Positions 55,614-64,000 of a DNA stretch of 64,000 nt are shown here, piece by piece (position 1 is the stretch's first letter; every line of letters starts with the position of its first letter). This DNA is from Deferribacteres bacterium. GTDB taxonomy: Bacteria; Zhuqueibacterota; Zhuqueibacteria; Zhuqueibacterales; Geothermadaptataceae. The stretch is from NCBI GenBank assembly GCA_020633675.1, contig JACKDE010000001.1:1284837-1348836 (forward strand). Reading direction: 5' to 3'. The position numbers and the translations under genes are program-made. The notes below the pieces were generated by a model. It was not told the origin of the DNA. It was given only the letters and a program-made list of their open reading frames with translations, and did no database searches.

Positions 55614-56419
55614 TCGTATTTCACCGACTGATTTACAAAAGGCGCATGACTGCCCCCCGGCGATTGGAGTCCCCCCCAGCTCCATGCCACAGTTGTGCGC
55701 CTTCTTTGTATGTGCATTCGCAATGTCTTGAACTGCAAAGCCGTTGAGCGAAACTCTACCGACTGGAAGCATCGCAATCAAGGAAGATTGTGGGCGCGCC
55801 TGGATGGCAAGGCTGCCGGTCGGGATTTACATAGAGCGTGTCGGGACGCGCATCGCAAGGGCCCAAATCTGCGGTGGGCAGCGCCAACACAAAAAATGAT
55901 ACGGATCGAGATGGGTCAGCCTTTTCAGACGCATTCGATCCGTGTCTTTTGTTCGGGAAATTTAAAAGGATTCCATCCCCATGGCCGGCCATGCTATCGG
56001 ACAGAGTGACATTTTGCGCTTCCCGGTGCAGGCTGCCCAAAACGGCGGCTGCGTGTTTCTGATTCCATATTTTTTAGTGCTGCATATCCTCGGCCTCCCC
56101 TGATGTGGGTGGAGTGGTCAATCGGGTGGAGTCGATGTCATTTTGGCTTTGGCGGGGCACCCGGCGCTTTCGGTATGCGGGTGAAGTGTATAATGTCGAC
56201 AGGATTGCATTTGGCAAATCGCTCCTCCTGCTGTGCGCATGGTCAGTGATCGTTGTTTGGCCGGTCATTTATTTTGCCACTTGCTGCAAAATCAAGGCAA
56301 AAAACCTGTCCGGTGGTGCAAGCAGGATTGCCGGGAGTCAGATTTTGGTTGCATATGTCCCCGGGGTGTTCCTACTATTTAGCAGCTTACATTCCGGGAC
56401 ATTAAATCCAAATTTGACC
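55614..56419. other. Long non-coding, C-rich region before the cation-transport block
   Basis: About 800 bp with no convincing gene in any frame. Near its start is a compound hairpin at 55641-55701 with two runs of 6-7 C. ACGGATCGA/TCGATCCGT (55901-55909, 55935-55943) forms a second hairpin. The coding frame of the antiporter is open back to 56105, but those ~105 residues do not look like the family. It may hold a long leader or structured RNA. Confidence 0.45.
55641..55701 (+). terminator. Compound C-rich hairpin, possible terminator of the 123-aa gene
   Basis: GGCGCATGACTG (55641-55652) pairs with CAGTTGTGCGCC (55690-55701) through 12 bp including two G-T wobbles. An inner TGGAG/CTCCA hairpin (55665-55669, 55680-55684) lies between two C-runs. 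TTCTTT follows. It could terminate transcription from 55242 or be part of a larger RNA. Confidence 0.45.
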
Positions 56420-57652
56420 ATGTTGACAATATTGCAGCTCATCGCAGTGCTGGCATTGGGATACCTGAGCGCCCATTTTTTGATCGGCAAATTGCAGAGC
56501 AAGTTTTTTTTCGCTTCTGGCATCGAGTATATCTTGCTCGGTGTTTTGATTGGCCCCAATGCCACCAACCTGATGACGCCGGATGTCGTTCGCCAACTCA
56601 ATCCATTCATCAGCGTTTCCATTGGCTCGCTCGGTTTGTTGTATGGCTTGCAACTTCGCATCCGCGATCTGGCGAAAGTGCACACCGAGTCTTATCGCTT
56701 GCTTTTCTCCGAGTTTCTCACCACACAAATTTTGGTCACCGGCATCTTTGCAATCATTTTTTATCAGCTTTTCCCCAACGATAAAGACAACGTTGGCATA
56801 TTTTCAGGTGCGCTGGTGCTCGGCACTTCTGCGGCGATCTCTGCCCCGACGGCTATCCGCGCTGTTCGCAAGAGATTCAAAGCCAAAGGTCCGGCAACCG
56901 ACATGCTCGATTTTGTCATCCGCTTCGACCAACTGCTCGGTATAGTGTTCTTCGGCCTGATTTTTTGCTTTTATCACATCGGCCAAACACACGGCATTCG
57001 CGCGCTCACAACGACGGAGTGGCTGGCAGTGAATATCGGTATCGGAATTGTGCTGGGATTGTTATTTTACCTTTTTCTCGGCAAAGAAGAGAGCGAGAAC
57101 AAGTTGCTGCTCGGTATTCTGGGAATCGTGGTTTTTTCGAGCGGCGCGGCTTATTATCTGAACCTGTCGCCGCTTTTTATTAATCTGATTTTAGGTGTGA
57201 TGCTGGCGAACACCTCCAAAATTCACAAAAAAATCATCGAAGTGCTGCACTCGGTCGAAAAGCCGTTTTATGCGGTGATCCTGGTTTTTGCCGGCGCTGC
57301 CTGGAACTGGGATAGCTATGCCGAAAGATGGCCGCTGATGCTGCAGTTGGTGCTGTTTTACCTGGTGATCCGGTATTTCGGCAAGCTGCTTGGAGGGCAA
57401 ATCGCGCACACCGCATCGGAAGCGCCTGAACTGCTGTTGCGCCGCATTGGCACCGGCTTGCTGTCACAGGGCGGGGTGGCGGTGGCGATGGTTGTGAATT
57501 ATCAGCAGGTATACCAAAACAACTACACTGCAATTGTCATGACCTGCGTGCTGATCTCGGTGGTTTTTTATGAATGGTGGAGCCATTATTTAACCCAAAA
57601 AGTACTGGTCGATGCAAACGAGATTGAAAGCAGGGCATTGACAGGCAAATAA
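56420..57652 (+). CDS. Monovalent cation:proton antiporter (CPA-type)
   Basis: 410 residues with about 12 hydrophobic helices. FASGIEYILLGVLIGPNATNLM is the usual helix-2/3 region of the Na+/H+ exchanger fold. LVLGTSAAISAPTAIRAV and FVIRFDQLLGIVFF carry the polar core (with an in-membrane Asp), and LLSQGGVAVAMVVNY is family-like. The frame is open to 56105, but MLTILQLIAVLALGYL at 56420 fits the normal N-terminus; the ribosome-binding site is poor, so the start is uncertain. It heads a block with TrkA, TrkH and a second antiporter, suggesting K+ or Na+ balance. Confidence 0.82.
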   Translation: MLTILQLIAVLALGYLSAHFLIGKLQSKFFFASGIEYILLGVLIGPNATNLMTPDVVRQLNPFISVSIGSLGLLYGLQLRIRDLAKVHTESYRLLFSEFLTTQILVTGIFAIIFYQLFPNDKDNVGIFSGALVLGTSAAISAPTAIRAVRKRFKAKGPATDMLDFVIRFDQLLGIVFFGLIFCFYHIGQTHGIRALTTTEWLAVNIGIGIVLGLLFYLFLGKEESENKLLLGILGIVVFSSGAAYYLNLSPLFINLILGVMLANTSKIHKKIIEVLHSVEKPFYAVILVFAGAAWNWDSYAERWPLMLQLVLFYLVIRYFGKLLGGQIAHTASEAPELLLRRIGTGLLSQGGVAVAMVVNYQQVYQNNYTAIVMTCVLISVVFYEWWSHYLTQKVLVDANEIESRALTGK

Positions 57653-57699
57653 GATTCCTGATCTGATTCATAATTGTATAAAAATAATAAGGATAGCTT

Positions 57700-59058
57700 G
57701 TGAAAGTCATCGTCATAGGCATGGGCGAGACCGGCAAATACGTGGCGGCCAAGCTTGCCAGCGAGAAGCATGACATCGTGATCGTCGATGATTCGGCGGC
57801 CAACCTGCAACGGGCTGAAGAGAGCATGGATGTGATGGCGCTGCTCGGCCATGGCGCCAGTGTGAAAAAATTGCATCAGGCCAACGCCGGCAGCGCCGAT
57901 TTGGTGATTGCTGTTTCCGGCAGCAATGAAATTAACCTGCTGGCAGCCATTACCGCCAAGCATTTGGGGGCAAAACGAGCCATCGCGCGCGTCGATAGCG
58001 GTGACTACCTCGAAGATGACAACCGTGGTTTTTCATCAAAATTGCTGGGAATCGACCTGGTGATCAATACACGCATTTTGATTGCCAACGAAATTTACAA
58101 ATTGATCAAAAGTGTTGGCGCGATCGCAGTGGAAGATTTTGCGGATAATCGCATCGAGCTATTGGAAATCGCCATCGATGAGCAAGAAAAGCTGATCGAA
58201 AAGCCGCTGCGTGAGTTGCACTTACCGGAAAACAGCCTGATCGCAGCCATTCTGCGCGATGATGAAATGATTATTCCAAATGGCTCGGATGAGCTTTTGC
58301 CGGGCGATGAAGTCTTTGTAGTCGGCGCGATGCCGGTCATTCCCAAACTTGAAAAAATATTCGGAGACAAACACCAGGCTCGCGCTAAAAAAGTGGTGAT
58401 CATTGGTGGCGGTGATGTTGGTTTTGCCGTGGCGCGCCTGCTAGAGCGTGAACAGATGAGCATTTTGCTGATCGAACGCGATGCGGAACGCTGCCAGCAT
58501 TTGTCGAATACACTCAATAGGGCCGTGGTGCTGCAGGGGGATGGCACCGATATTTCTGTTTTGCGCGACGAGAAAATCGAACAGTGCGATGTGTTTGTTG
58601 CCGTCAGCGGCGATGACGAAACCAATATGGCTTCGAGTCTGTTGGCGAAAAATCTTGGCGCCAAAAAGACGCTGGCGCTGGTGAATAAGCCAGACTATGT
58701 GCCGCTTTTTGAACTGCTCGGTATCGATGCAACCGTAAGTCCGCGCATCTATGCTGCCAATAAGATCCTGAAATTCGCCCGCCAGGAAGAAGTAGTATCG
58801 GTATCGTTGCTCGAAAACGGCAAAGCGGAAATCCTCGAGCTGATCCCGGTCGCTGGCAGCCAGATCGTCAACAAGCCACTGGCGGAGGTTAACTTTCCGC
58901 GAGGCGCTGTGGTGGCCGGTGTCGCCAGCGCCGATAAGGTGTTCGTGCCGCGCGGCAAGGATCAGATCGCGCCCGGCAACACCGTCGTTGTGCTGACCAA
59001 GCCGGAAGTCCGGCCAGCAGTCGAGCGCTTGTGCAAAAAGCGCTTGCTGTCATTTTAA
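57700..59058 (+). CDS. trkA: Trk potassium-uptake regulatory subunit TrkA
   Basis: Two tandem RCK units. Each has a Rossmann start (VIVIGMGETGKYVAAKLA at residue 3; VVIIGGGDVGFAVARLL near 230), nucleotide-binding acidic ends (VDDSAANL; IERDAERC) and a C-terminal TrkA_C subdomain (LIEKPLREL; IVNKPLAEV). It gates TrkH in response to nucleotides such as NAD(H) or ATP/ADP. The start is GTG with AAGGA upstream. 452 aa matches the family. It lies between the antiporter (47 bp before) and TrkH (80 bp after). Confidence 0.96.
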   Translation: MKVIVIGMGETGKYVAAKLASEKHDIVIVDDSAANLQRAEESMDVMALLGHGASVKKLHQANAGSADLVIAVSGSNEINLLAAITAKHLGAKRAIARVDSGDYLEDDNRGFSSKLLGIDLVINTRILIANEIYKLIKSVGAIAVEDFADNRIELLEIAIDEQEKLIEKPLRELHLPENSLIAAILRDDEMIIPNGSDELLPGDEVFVVGAMPVIPKLEKIFGDKHQARAKKVVIIGGGDVGFAVARLLEREQMSILLIERDAERCQHLSNTLNRAVVLQGDGTDISVLRDEKIEQCDVFVAVSGDDETNMASSLLAKNLGAKKTLALVNKPDYVPLFELLGIDATVSPRIYAANKILKFARQEEVVSVSLLENGKAEILELIPVAGSQIVNKPLAEVNFPRGAVVAGVASADKVFVPRGKDQIAPGNTVVVLTKPEVRPAVERLCKKRLLSF

Positions 59059-59138
59059 GTTGACGTGTACAGAGATGCAGATGGGTGATTTAAGTTGTTC
59101 GTGTTTTGTTACTAAAATGAGAATTGTGATTCCAGTCA

Positions 59139-60584
59139 ATGAACTATAAAAGCATAGCGCGCTTACTTGGTATTGTTTTGATAGTGCTCTCCTTTGCAAT
59201 GGCAAGCTCGATTGTGTGGTCGGTTTACTTCGATGAGCCTGCGACCACAACAGCTTTGGCGATTGCAGCAATGGCGACGTTCGCCAGTGGCTATGCGTGT
59301 TATTTTTTCGGTCGCAGGCAAACCGGCGCGATCGGTCGCCGGGAAGCATTGGTGGTGGTGACAGCAAGCTGGTTTCTGATCGGTGCATTCGGTGCGCTGC
59401 CTTATCTGTTCGATGGTGCAATGCCCAGCTTTGCGGATGCTTTTTTCGAGTCGGTGTCCGGCTTTACCACGACAGGCTCTACCGTGCTCACAGAAATCGA
59501 GTCGCTTTCGCACGGTTTGCACTACTGGCGCACGCTAACGCATTGGCTCGGCGGCATGGGCATCGTTGTACTCTTTATCGCGATTTTCCCCCAGCTTGGT
59601 GTTGGCGCCAAACATCTGTTCAAATCGGAGGTGCCAGGTCCGATCACCGAAGGATTGAAACCGAAAATCAAAGAAACCGCCTCGGTCTTATGGAAGATCT
59701 ATTTGGGATTAACCGTTGTAGAAATCGGTCTGCTGTATCTGGCCGGAATGAGCTTTTTTGACGCGATGTGCCACGCATTTGCCACACTGGCAACGGGTGG
59801 CTTCTCGACGAAAAATGCCAGTATTGCTTATTATGACAGCGCTTCGGTCGATCTCATAGTGACCTTTTTTATGTTTCTGGCCGGGGTGAATTTTGGTTTG
59901 TACTATGCTTTTTTCAAAGGACGTTTTACTGCAATTTTTCGGGATACGGAGTTTCGTGTTTATACCTCCATTTTTGTGCTGGTTTCTCTGGCAATTGCGG
60001 TGGATATCCTGTCCCGGCACCCGAATTTCTGGCAGGCTTTGCGCTATTCGTCTTTTCAAACCATCGCCATCGTCACGACCACCGGTTTTGCAACCGACGA
60101 TTTTAATCTCTACCCGGATTTCGCCCGAACGCTTCTGGTCGTGCTGATGTTCATGGGGGGCAGCGCCGGATCGACAGCCGGCGGTATGAAAGTTTCGCGT
60201 ATTATTGTCGTGACCAAGGCTGCCTTTATTGAGATTTACAAGACGTTTCGTCCAAACGCCGTCAGATCGGTGAAATTGGGCAATTCCGTGATGAGCGATG
60301 ATCTCACCAAATCGATTTACGGTTTTTTTGCGCTCTTTTTGTTCATGTTTGTTGCAGGTACGCTCATCATGACGCTGCTCGGGCTCGATTTGGTGACGGC
60401 TTCAACCTCGGTGATTGCGACGCTCGGCAATATCGGTCCGGGCCTGGAGCGTGTCGGTGCGGTAGAAAATTTTGCTTTTATCCCGGCGACAGGTAAATAT
60501 TTCTTGTCCTTTTGCATGATATTGGGCAGGCTCGAGTTGTTCACGGTTTTCGTTTTGTTTGTCCCGGATTTTTGGAAACGCTAA
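59139..60584 (+). CDS. trkH: Trk potassium-uptake membrane subunit TrkH
   Basis: Four pore-loop repeats are visible with their selectivity-filter glycines: SGFTTTGSTVL, LATGGFSTKN, VTTTGFATDDF and TLGNIGPGLE. LTHWLGGMGIVVLFIAIFPQLG is the conserved TrkH segment. About 10-12 membrane helices in 481 aa. It imports K+ under control of the TrkA subunit encoded just upstream. The fused antiporter gene begins 13 bp after its stop. Confidence 0.96.
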   Translation: MNYKSIARLLGIVLIVLSFAMASSIVWSVYFDEPATTTALAIAAMATFASGYACYFFGRRQTGAIGRREALVVVTASWFLIGAFGALPYLFDGAMPSFADAFFESVSGFTTTGSTVLTEIESLSHGLHYWRTLTHWLGGMGIVVLFIAIFPQLGVGAKHLFKSEVPGPITEGLKPKIKETASVLWKIYLGLTVVEIGLLYLAGMSFFDAMCHAFATLATGGFSTKNASIAYYDSASVDLIVTFFMFLAGVNFGLYYAFFKGRFTAIFRDTEFRVYTSIFVLVSLAIAVDILSRHPNFWQALRYSSFQTIAIVTTTGFATDDFNLYPDFARTLLVVLMFMGGSAGSTAGGMKVSRIIVVTKAAFIEIYKTFRPNAVRSVKLGNSVMSDDLTKSIYGFFALFLFMFVAGTLIMTLLGLDLVTASTSVIATLGNIGPGLERVGAVENFAFIPATGKYFLSFCMILGRLELFTVFVLFVPDFWKR

Positions 60585-60597
60585 TGCAGGTTGCCCG

Positions 60598-63500
60598 ATG
60601 AGAAAACTGGTCATACTTGGCTTGATTTTTTTGCTGATGTCCGGCTTGCAGTTTTTGCAGGTTGGCGTCGAAACTACCCTCAATCCATTGTCGCTGGCGA
60701 CATTTGGATTTGTGCTGCTGGCAGCCTATACCCTCGGCGAGATCGCTGGCAATTTTGGCTTGCCGCGCATAACCGGCTTTATTGTGACCGGCGTTGTTTT
60801 CGGGCCGTACGTGGTCAATCTGTTCTCGCTTGGTGTCGTCGAAGACCTAAAAGGCATTAACAGCCTGGCCATTGGCCTGATTGCGGTGACAGCTGGCGGA
60901 GAAATGAAAATCTCCAGTCTGAAATCGGTGGCGCGCAACATCGGCTACATTATGCTTTTCAAGGGCATATTGGTCATCAGCGCTATCATGCTCACGGTAT
61001 TGGCCATCGCACCGATGGTTCCGTTTTTGAGTGCAAGCTCGACAGCTTTAATTTTAGCCGTCGGCGCCATTTTCGGCATTTTGGCCTTCGGCACCTCGCC
61101 GGCAGTCACGATCGCCGTGATCAATGAGACCAGTGCGAAGGGACGTTTGACCGATACCACTCTTGGCACGGCAGTCGCGAAGGATATCGTGATGGTCGTG
61201 CTGCTGGCGCTCGCCATAGCTTTTGCGCAGTTGTATTCGACTGCGGGTGCGAGCTTCGACCCCGGTGTACTGGCAACAGTCGGCGCAGAACTGTTTTTTT
61301 CGCTCCTGGCGGGGGCCGTGTTGGGCGGTATCATTATCGCCTACATTCGATATGTGCATGCCGAAATGTGGCTATTCATCATCGCGTTTATTTATACTGC
61401 CACCGCCATCGCGGGCATCCTGCATTTGGAAGCCCTGCTGATGTTTATCACCGCTGGCTTTGTGGTGCAAAATTTTTCTGAATATGGCGAAGAACTGATT
61501 CATCCAATCGAAAAAGTCGCTTTGCCGGTTTATGTGGTATTTTTTTCGATTGCGGGCGCTGGCCTGGATTTGGGCGCATTGCTGAATGTTTGGGATATTG
61601 CATTGATCATGGTTACGGTGCGCGCGCTTGCAATCTATTTGGGTGTGCGGGTGGCGACCAGCGTTGCTAAAGAGCCGGAACCCATCCGCAAAAATGCCTG
61701 GCTCAGTTTTATATCGCAGGCCGGGGTGGTGCTGGGCTTGTCCATTATCGTTGAAAATAATTTGCCTGGCCTGGGAGCAGATATCAAAACGGTTGTGATC
61801 GCCACCATCGCCATGAACCTGATGATCGGGCCGGTGCTGTTTAAAATGGCGCTGTCGCGTGCAAGCGAGGCTGGTGCGCGTGGACAGCAGGATGAAGCCG
61901 ATAAGGTTGAACCTGAGGAAATTCAGCACATCGAAGACAATAATCGTTCCACTCCCACACTACCTTCGCAGGAAATGCAAAAATTTGCAGAGCCTGCGTT
62001 TGATGATCCCCGCCTCAACCAAATTCTGTCTGGTTTCCGTGCCAAACTAAGTGATCTCCTGGTCGAATTCGAGCAAGGCGTTTTGCAGCCTGAATGCGAT
62101 AGGCTAAAGCAGGTGATGCAGGAAATTGATTCAATTTCCGGGAAAGCGTTGGAAAAGCTCGAAAACGATTTGCTGGATGACACCAAGGCTGATGAAATTG
62201 TCCGTGGTGGCAAGGTGCACGCGAGCCGGATCGCTCTATCTCGTACATTTTTATCTGCAACTGCCAAAATTGCTGCGAGCCGAAACAAATTATCGCAGCA
62301 GCGGACTGCATTTGGAGAGCTGCTTTCTTCTATTAAAAATGAAGTCGAAGGACTCGATTCGACGCTTGAAGTGGATGAAGAACAATCGTTGCTGGAACCG
62401 CGACGGGATGATTCCCTCTCTGTGCAATTTCGCAAAGTCCTTAAACGTGCAGGTTTGCGTATCCGGCAGGTTTTCGGCTCAGGAGAACAGCGAACACGCA
62501 CAGTTTATCTGCATAAATTGGCAAAATTCCACTTTGTTGGCAAAGCTCCGGAGCCGCTGAAAGTACCTGCCAACATTTTGGCAGGTTTTGGCAATTTTGC
62601 CTTGCAAAAATGTAAAATCTATTATGGTTTGCTGGAAGAGAAGTATGATGTCCTGCTTCACCACATTTATTTTCCTGAACAAAATAATACGGATGATCTG
62701 CGGCCGGCGCCATCGGCAGTTCGCATACGGGAAGAGCTGACGGAAGAGATTGCACACATCCAGAACGATCTTGAAGCATACCGGCAAGATACGAAAGCAC
62801 GCCTGCTTTTCGCCATGACACAGACATACCAGGCGCTGCTGAACGATGTCCGGCTTTCCGGTACCTTTCAGCTGCCGCAACGAAATTTTCGGTTCTCTAC
62901 CGTTTATGAAGCAAGCGAGCGTGCGAAAAATGATATTGCTGCCTGTTTCGAGGTATGGGCCGATTATGAAAAAGGCTTGATTGGCAATATCGAAAAACAA
63001 ATTCACGAAGTCACGCTGATCGATGAGATCAGTGCGGCTGTGGATGAAATCATTTACCATCGCTCACGCAAAATCATCGAAAACCTGCTGCTCACCATCC
63101 GGCAAAGCATTGAAAAATGCCAGGCCAGTCGCAGCAATCTCGGGAAAATTTTTCAGCAGAATACCCAAGGCGATGAGTTGAAAAAACAGCTCGTTAGCGA
63201 GCGCGATGATGTGCTGAAAGCCTTGCGTACTGAGGCTTTGCGTAAGCTTGAACGGACCCGGCGCAGCCGCGAAATCAGCGCTTTTGTGGATGTGTTGCTG
63301 CGAAAATTTGCGACCATCACCAAATCGCTGCCAGAAGAGTGCCTGCTCATCGATGATGCGCATATCCCGACCCGGGCCCAGGAAGGCATGATGTTAGCGG
63401 ATGCGCAACTCAAGCGGGCGCCAATGCGTTCGATTGCACAATCTTATCTCGAGACCGAACTGGTGCGCGATCTGGCCGATATCAATCGTATGTTTATCGA

Positions 63501-64000
63501 GCATTTTGATGTCGCCATCCACACGTTTGAAGAAATACAGCAGATCATCCGCTTTAATATGGATGCCTCGGTCGAAGAGCTGGATCATTCTGGCGAAGAA
63601 AGCGAGCCGCAAAACCAGGAACGCGCCAGCGAAATCGCCCAGAGCAGTCTCGAGCGCGCCGCTGTGCGATTGTCAGCACTACAAAGTGAACTGCAGAAGC
63701 TGGAAGAAAAAATATATGCCAGCAGCACCGCGCAACTTGAAGAAAAGATCGAGCGACTGGATGCAGTGATCTCTGCTAACGCGACACTCGTTTCAAAAAT
63801 GCAGATGCAGAAGCGCAAGGCGACGGCCATCTGGCACACAGCCTTTTCACAGGCCAGGACGTGGATCAGCCGACATCTGAAGCGAATTCAACGTTACATT
63901 GCCGTGCGGTACCAGCCTTTTGCGCGCGAAGCCGTGCGTGATCTGCGCGAGAGCCTGGGGCTGAAGGAATATACTCCCGCAGAAATTTTGGCAGCATACG
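60598..64000 (+). CDS. Cation:proton antiporter fused to very large coiled-coil region (3' partial)
   Basis: An open frame runs without a stop from ATG 60598 to the window edge (1134 codons and counting). Residues ~5-420 are a CPA-type antiporter with about 12 helices: FGLPRITGFIVTGVVFGP, then GTSPAVTIAVINETSAKG in place of the usual core loop, GLDLGALLNV, and SQAGVVLGLSIIVE. After an acidic linker (to ~450) at least 700 residues follow with no membrane helices. They are rich in Glu/Lys/Arg/Gln with heptad-like stretches (e.g. ALQSELQKLEEKIYA). No RCK/TrkA_N domain, Walker motif or other known domain was seen in this part. It follows trkH by 13 bp. Confidence 0.85.
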   Translation, partial: MRKLVILGLIFLLMSGLQFLQVGVETTLNPLSLATFGFVLLAAYTLGEIAGNFGLPRITGFIVTGVVFGPYVVNLFSLGVVEDLKGINSLAIGLIAVTAGGEMKISSLKSVARNIGYIMLFKGILVISAIMLTVLAIAPMVPFLSASSTALILAVGAIFGILAFGTSPAVTIAVINETSAKGRLTDTTLGTAVAKDIVMVVLLALAIAFAQLYSTAGASFDPGVLATVGAELFFSLLAGAVLGGIIIAYIRYVHAEMWLFIIAFIYTATAIAGILHLEALLMFITAGFVVQNFSEYGEELIHPIEKVALPVYVVFFSIAGAGLDLGALLNVWDIALIMVTVRALAIYLGVRVATSVAKEPEPIRKNAWLSFISQAGVVLGLSIIVENNLPGLGADIKTVVIATIAMNLMIGPVLFKMALSRASEAGARGQQDEADKVEPEEIQHIEDNNRSTPTLPSQEMQKFAEPAFDDPRLNQILSGFRAKLSDLLVEFEQGVLQPECDRLKQVMQEIDSISGKALEKLENDLLDDTKADEIVRGGKVHASRIALSRTFLSATAKIAASRNKLSQQRTAFGELLSSIKNEVEGLDSTLEVDEEQSLLEPRRDDSLSVQFRKVLKRAGLRIRQVFGSGEQRTRTVYLHKLAKFHFVGKAPEPLKVPANILAGFGNFALQKCKIYYGLLEEKYDVLLHHIYFPEQNNTDDLRPAPSAVRIREELTEEIAHIQNDLEAYRQDTKARLLFAMTQTYQALLNDVRLSGTFQLPQRNFRFSTVYEASERAKNDIAACFEVWADYEKGLIGNIEKQIHEVTLIDEISAAVDEIIYHRSRKIIENLLLTIRQSIEKCQASRSNLGKIFQQNTQGDELKKQLVSERDDVLKALRTEALRKLERTRRSREISAFVDVLLRKFATITKSLPEECLLIDDAHIPTRAQEGMMLADAQLKRAPMRSIAQSYLETELVRDLADINRMFIEHFDVAIHTFEEIQQIIRFNMDASVEELDHSGEESEPQNQERASEIAQSSLERAAVRLSALQSELQKLEEKIYASSTAQLEEKIERLDAVISANATLVSKMQMQKRKATAIWHTAFSQARTWISRHLKRIQRYIAVRYQPFAREAVRDLRESLGLKEYTPAEILAAY

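Noticed and set aside
55695..56009. 104-codon open frame in the C-rich intergenic region
   Set aside because: Cys/Arg/His-rich translation without motifs or start signals; treated as non-coding.
56105..56419. N-terminal extension of the antiporter reading frame by 105 residues
   Set aside because: The residues do not look like an antiporter N-terminus (Trp/Arg/Cys-rich, one stray hydrophobic stretch); MLTILQ at 56420 fits the family.
1..64000. tRNA, rRNA, CRISPR arrays, insertion sequences, prophage or restriction genes
   Set aside because: Read for these on both strands; no cloverleaf with a T-loop, repeat-spacer array, transposase or phage motif was recognised, though a covariance-model scan was not possible here.

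Overview
The window comes from a Gram-negative-type bacterium. It encodes a TonB-dependent receptor, lipoproteins, a Tat-type signal, a TRAP transporter and sigma-54 control elements. The moderate GC content, the lipoprotein start with a C-(x)n-NPLDP motif, the abundance of GAF/SpoIIE phosphatases and a YfiR-type protein beside a TonB receptor fit the FCB side of the tree (Calditrichota / KSB1-like). That placement is an inference from gene style only. No rRNA, tRNA, CRISPR array, transposase or phage gene was recognised; this reads as chromosomal core/accessory sequence.

Layout. 1-9.1 kb: the 3' part of a secreted HExxH/TSP3/CBM9-like protein, an ECF sigma factor with a tiny membrane partner, a pentapeptide-repeat/TIR-like protein, a lipoprotein alpha/beta hydrolase, a SPOR protein, a SpoIID-like protein and a small secreted protein. 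9.1-17 kb: DinB-like and TfoX-like proteins, a MurU-like nucleotidyltransferase overlapping an AmgK-like kinase fused to a RapZ C-terminal domain, an HD-GYP protein, an M28 peptidase, thioredoxin and a processive GT2. 17.2-24.7 kb: a signalling block of beta-propeller lipoprotein, membrane GAF-PP2C, STAS antagonist, RsbW-like kinase, GAF-GAF-PP2C and receiver-PP2C. 24.8-32.7 kb: radical SAM enzyme, lipoprotein RidA, M50 protease, PfkB kinase, Tat-exported class V aminotransferase, DegT aminotransferase and D-cysteine desulfhydrase-like enzyme.

32.7-38.4 kb (minus strand): receiver-PP2C, TonB receptor, YfiR and a CHASE8-like HAMP histidine kinase, apparently one operon. It resembles a YfiR/YfiN pathway in which the diguanylate cyclase is replaced by a kinase and phosphatase. 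38.5-40.3 kb: TRAP membrane subunits without a binding protein. 40.7-51 kb: GCS2-CBS ligase plus aspartoacylase-like enzyme, PQQ-like propeller, M24 peptidase, glycogen phosphorylase and a GNAT-nitrilase fusion.

51.2-55.6 kb holds what I consider the best candidate for an undescribed system. A KinB-like kinase and an NtrC-family sigma-54 activator are flanked by two small membrane-protein genes. Each of these has a well-matching -24/-12 promoter, and each has an upstream copy of the same inverted repeat, TTGCA-AAA-TGCAA. This suggests a compact, self-contained sigma-54 regulon.

55.6-64 kb: a structured, C-rich non-coding stretch precedes a monovalent-cation block of antiporter, TrkA, TrkH and a second antiporter. 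The second antiporter continues in the same reading frame into a coiled-coil-rich cytoplasmic region of at least 700 residues that runs off the window.
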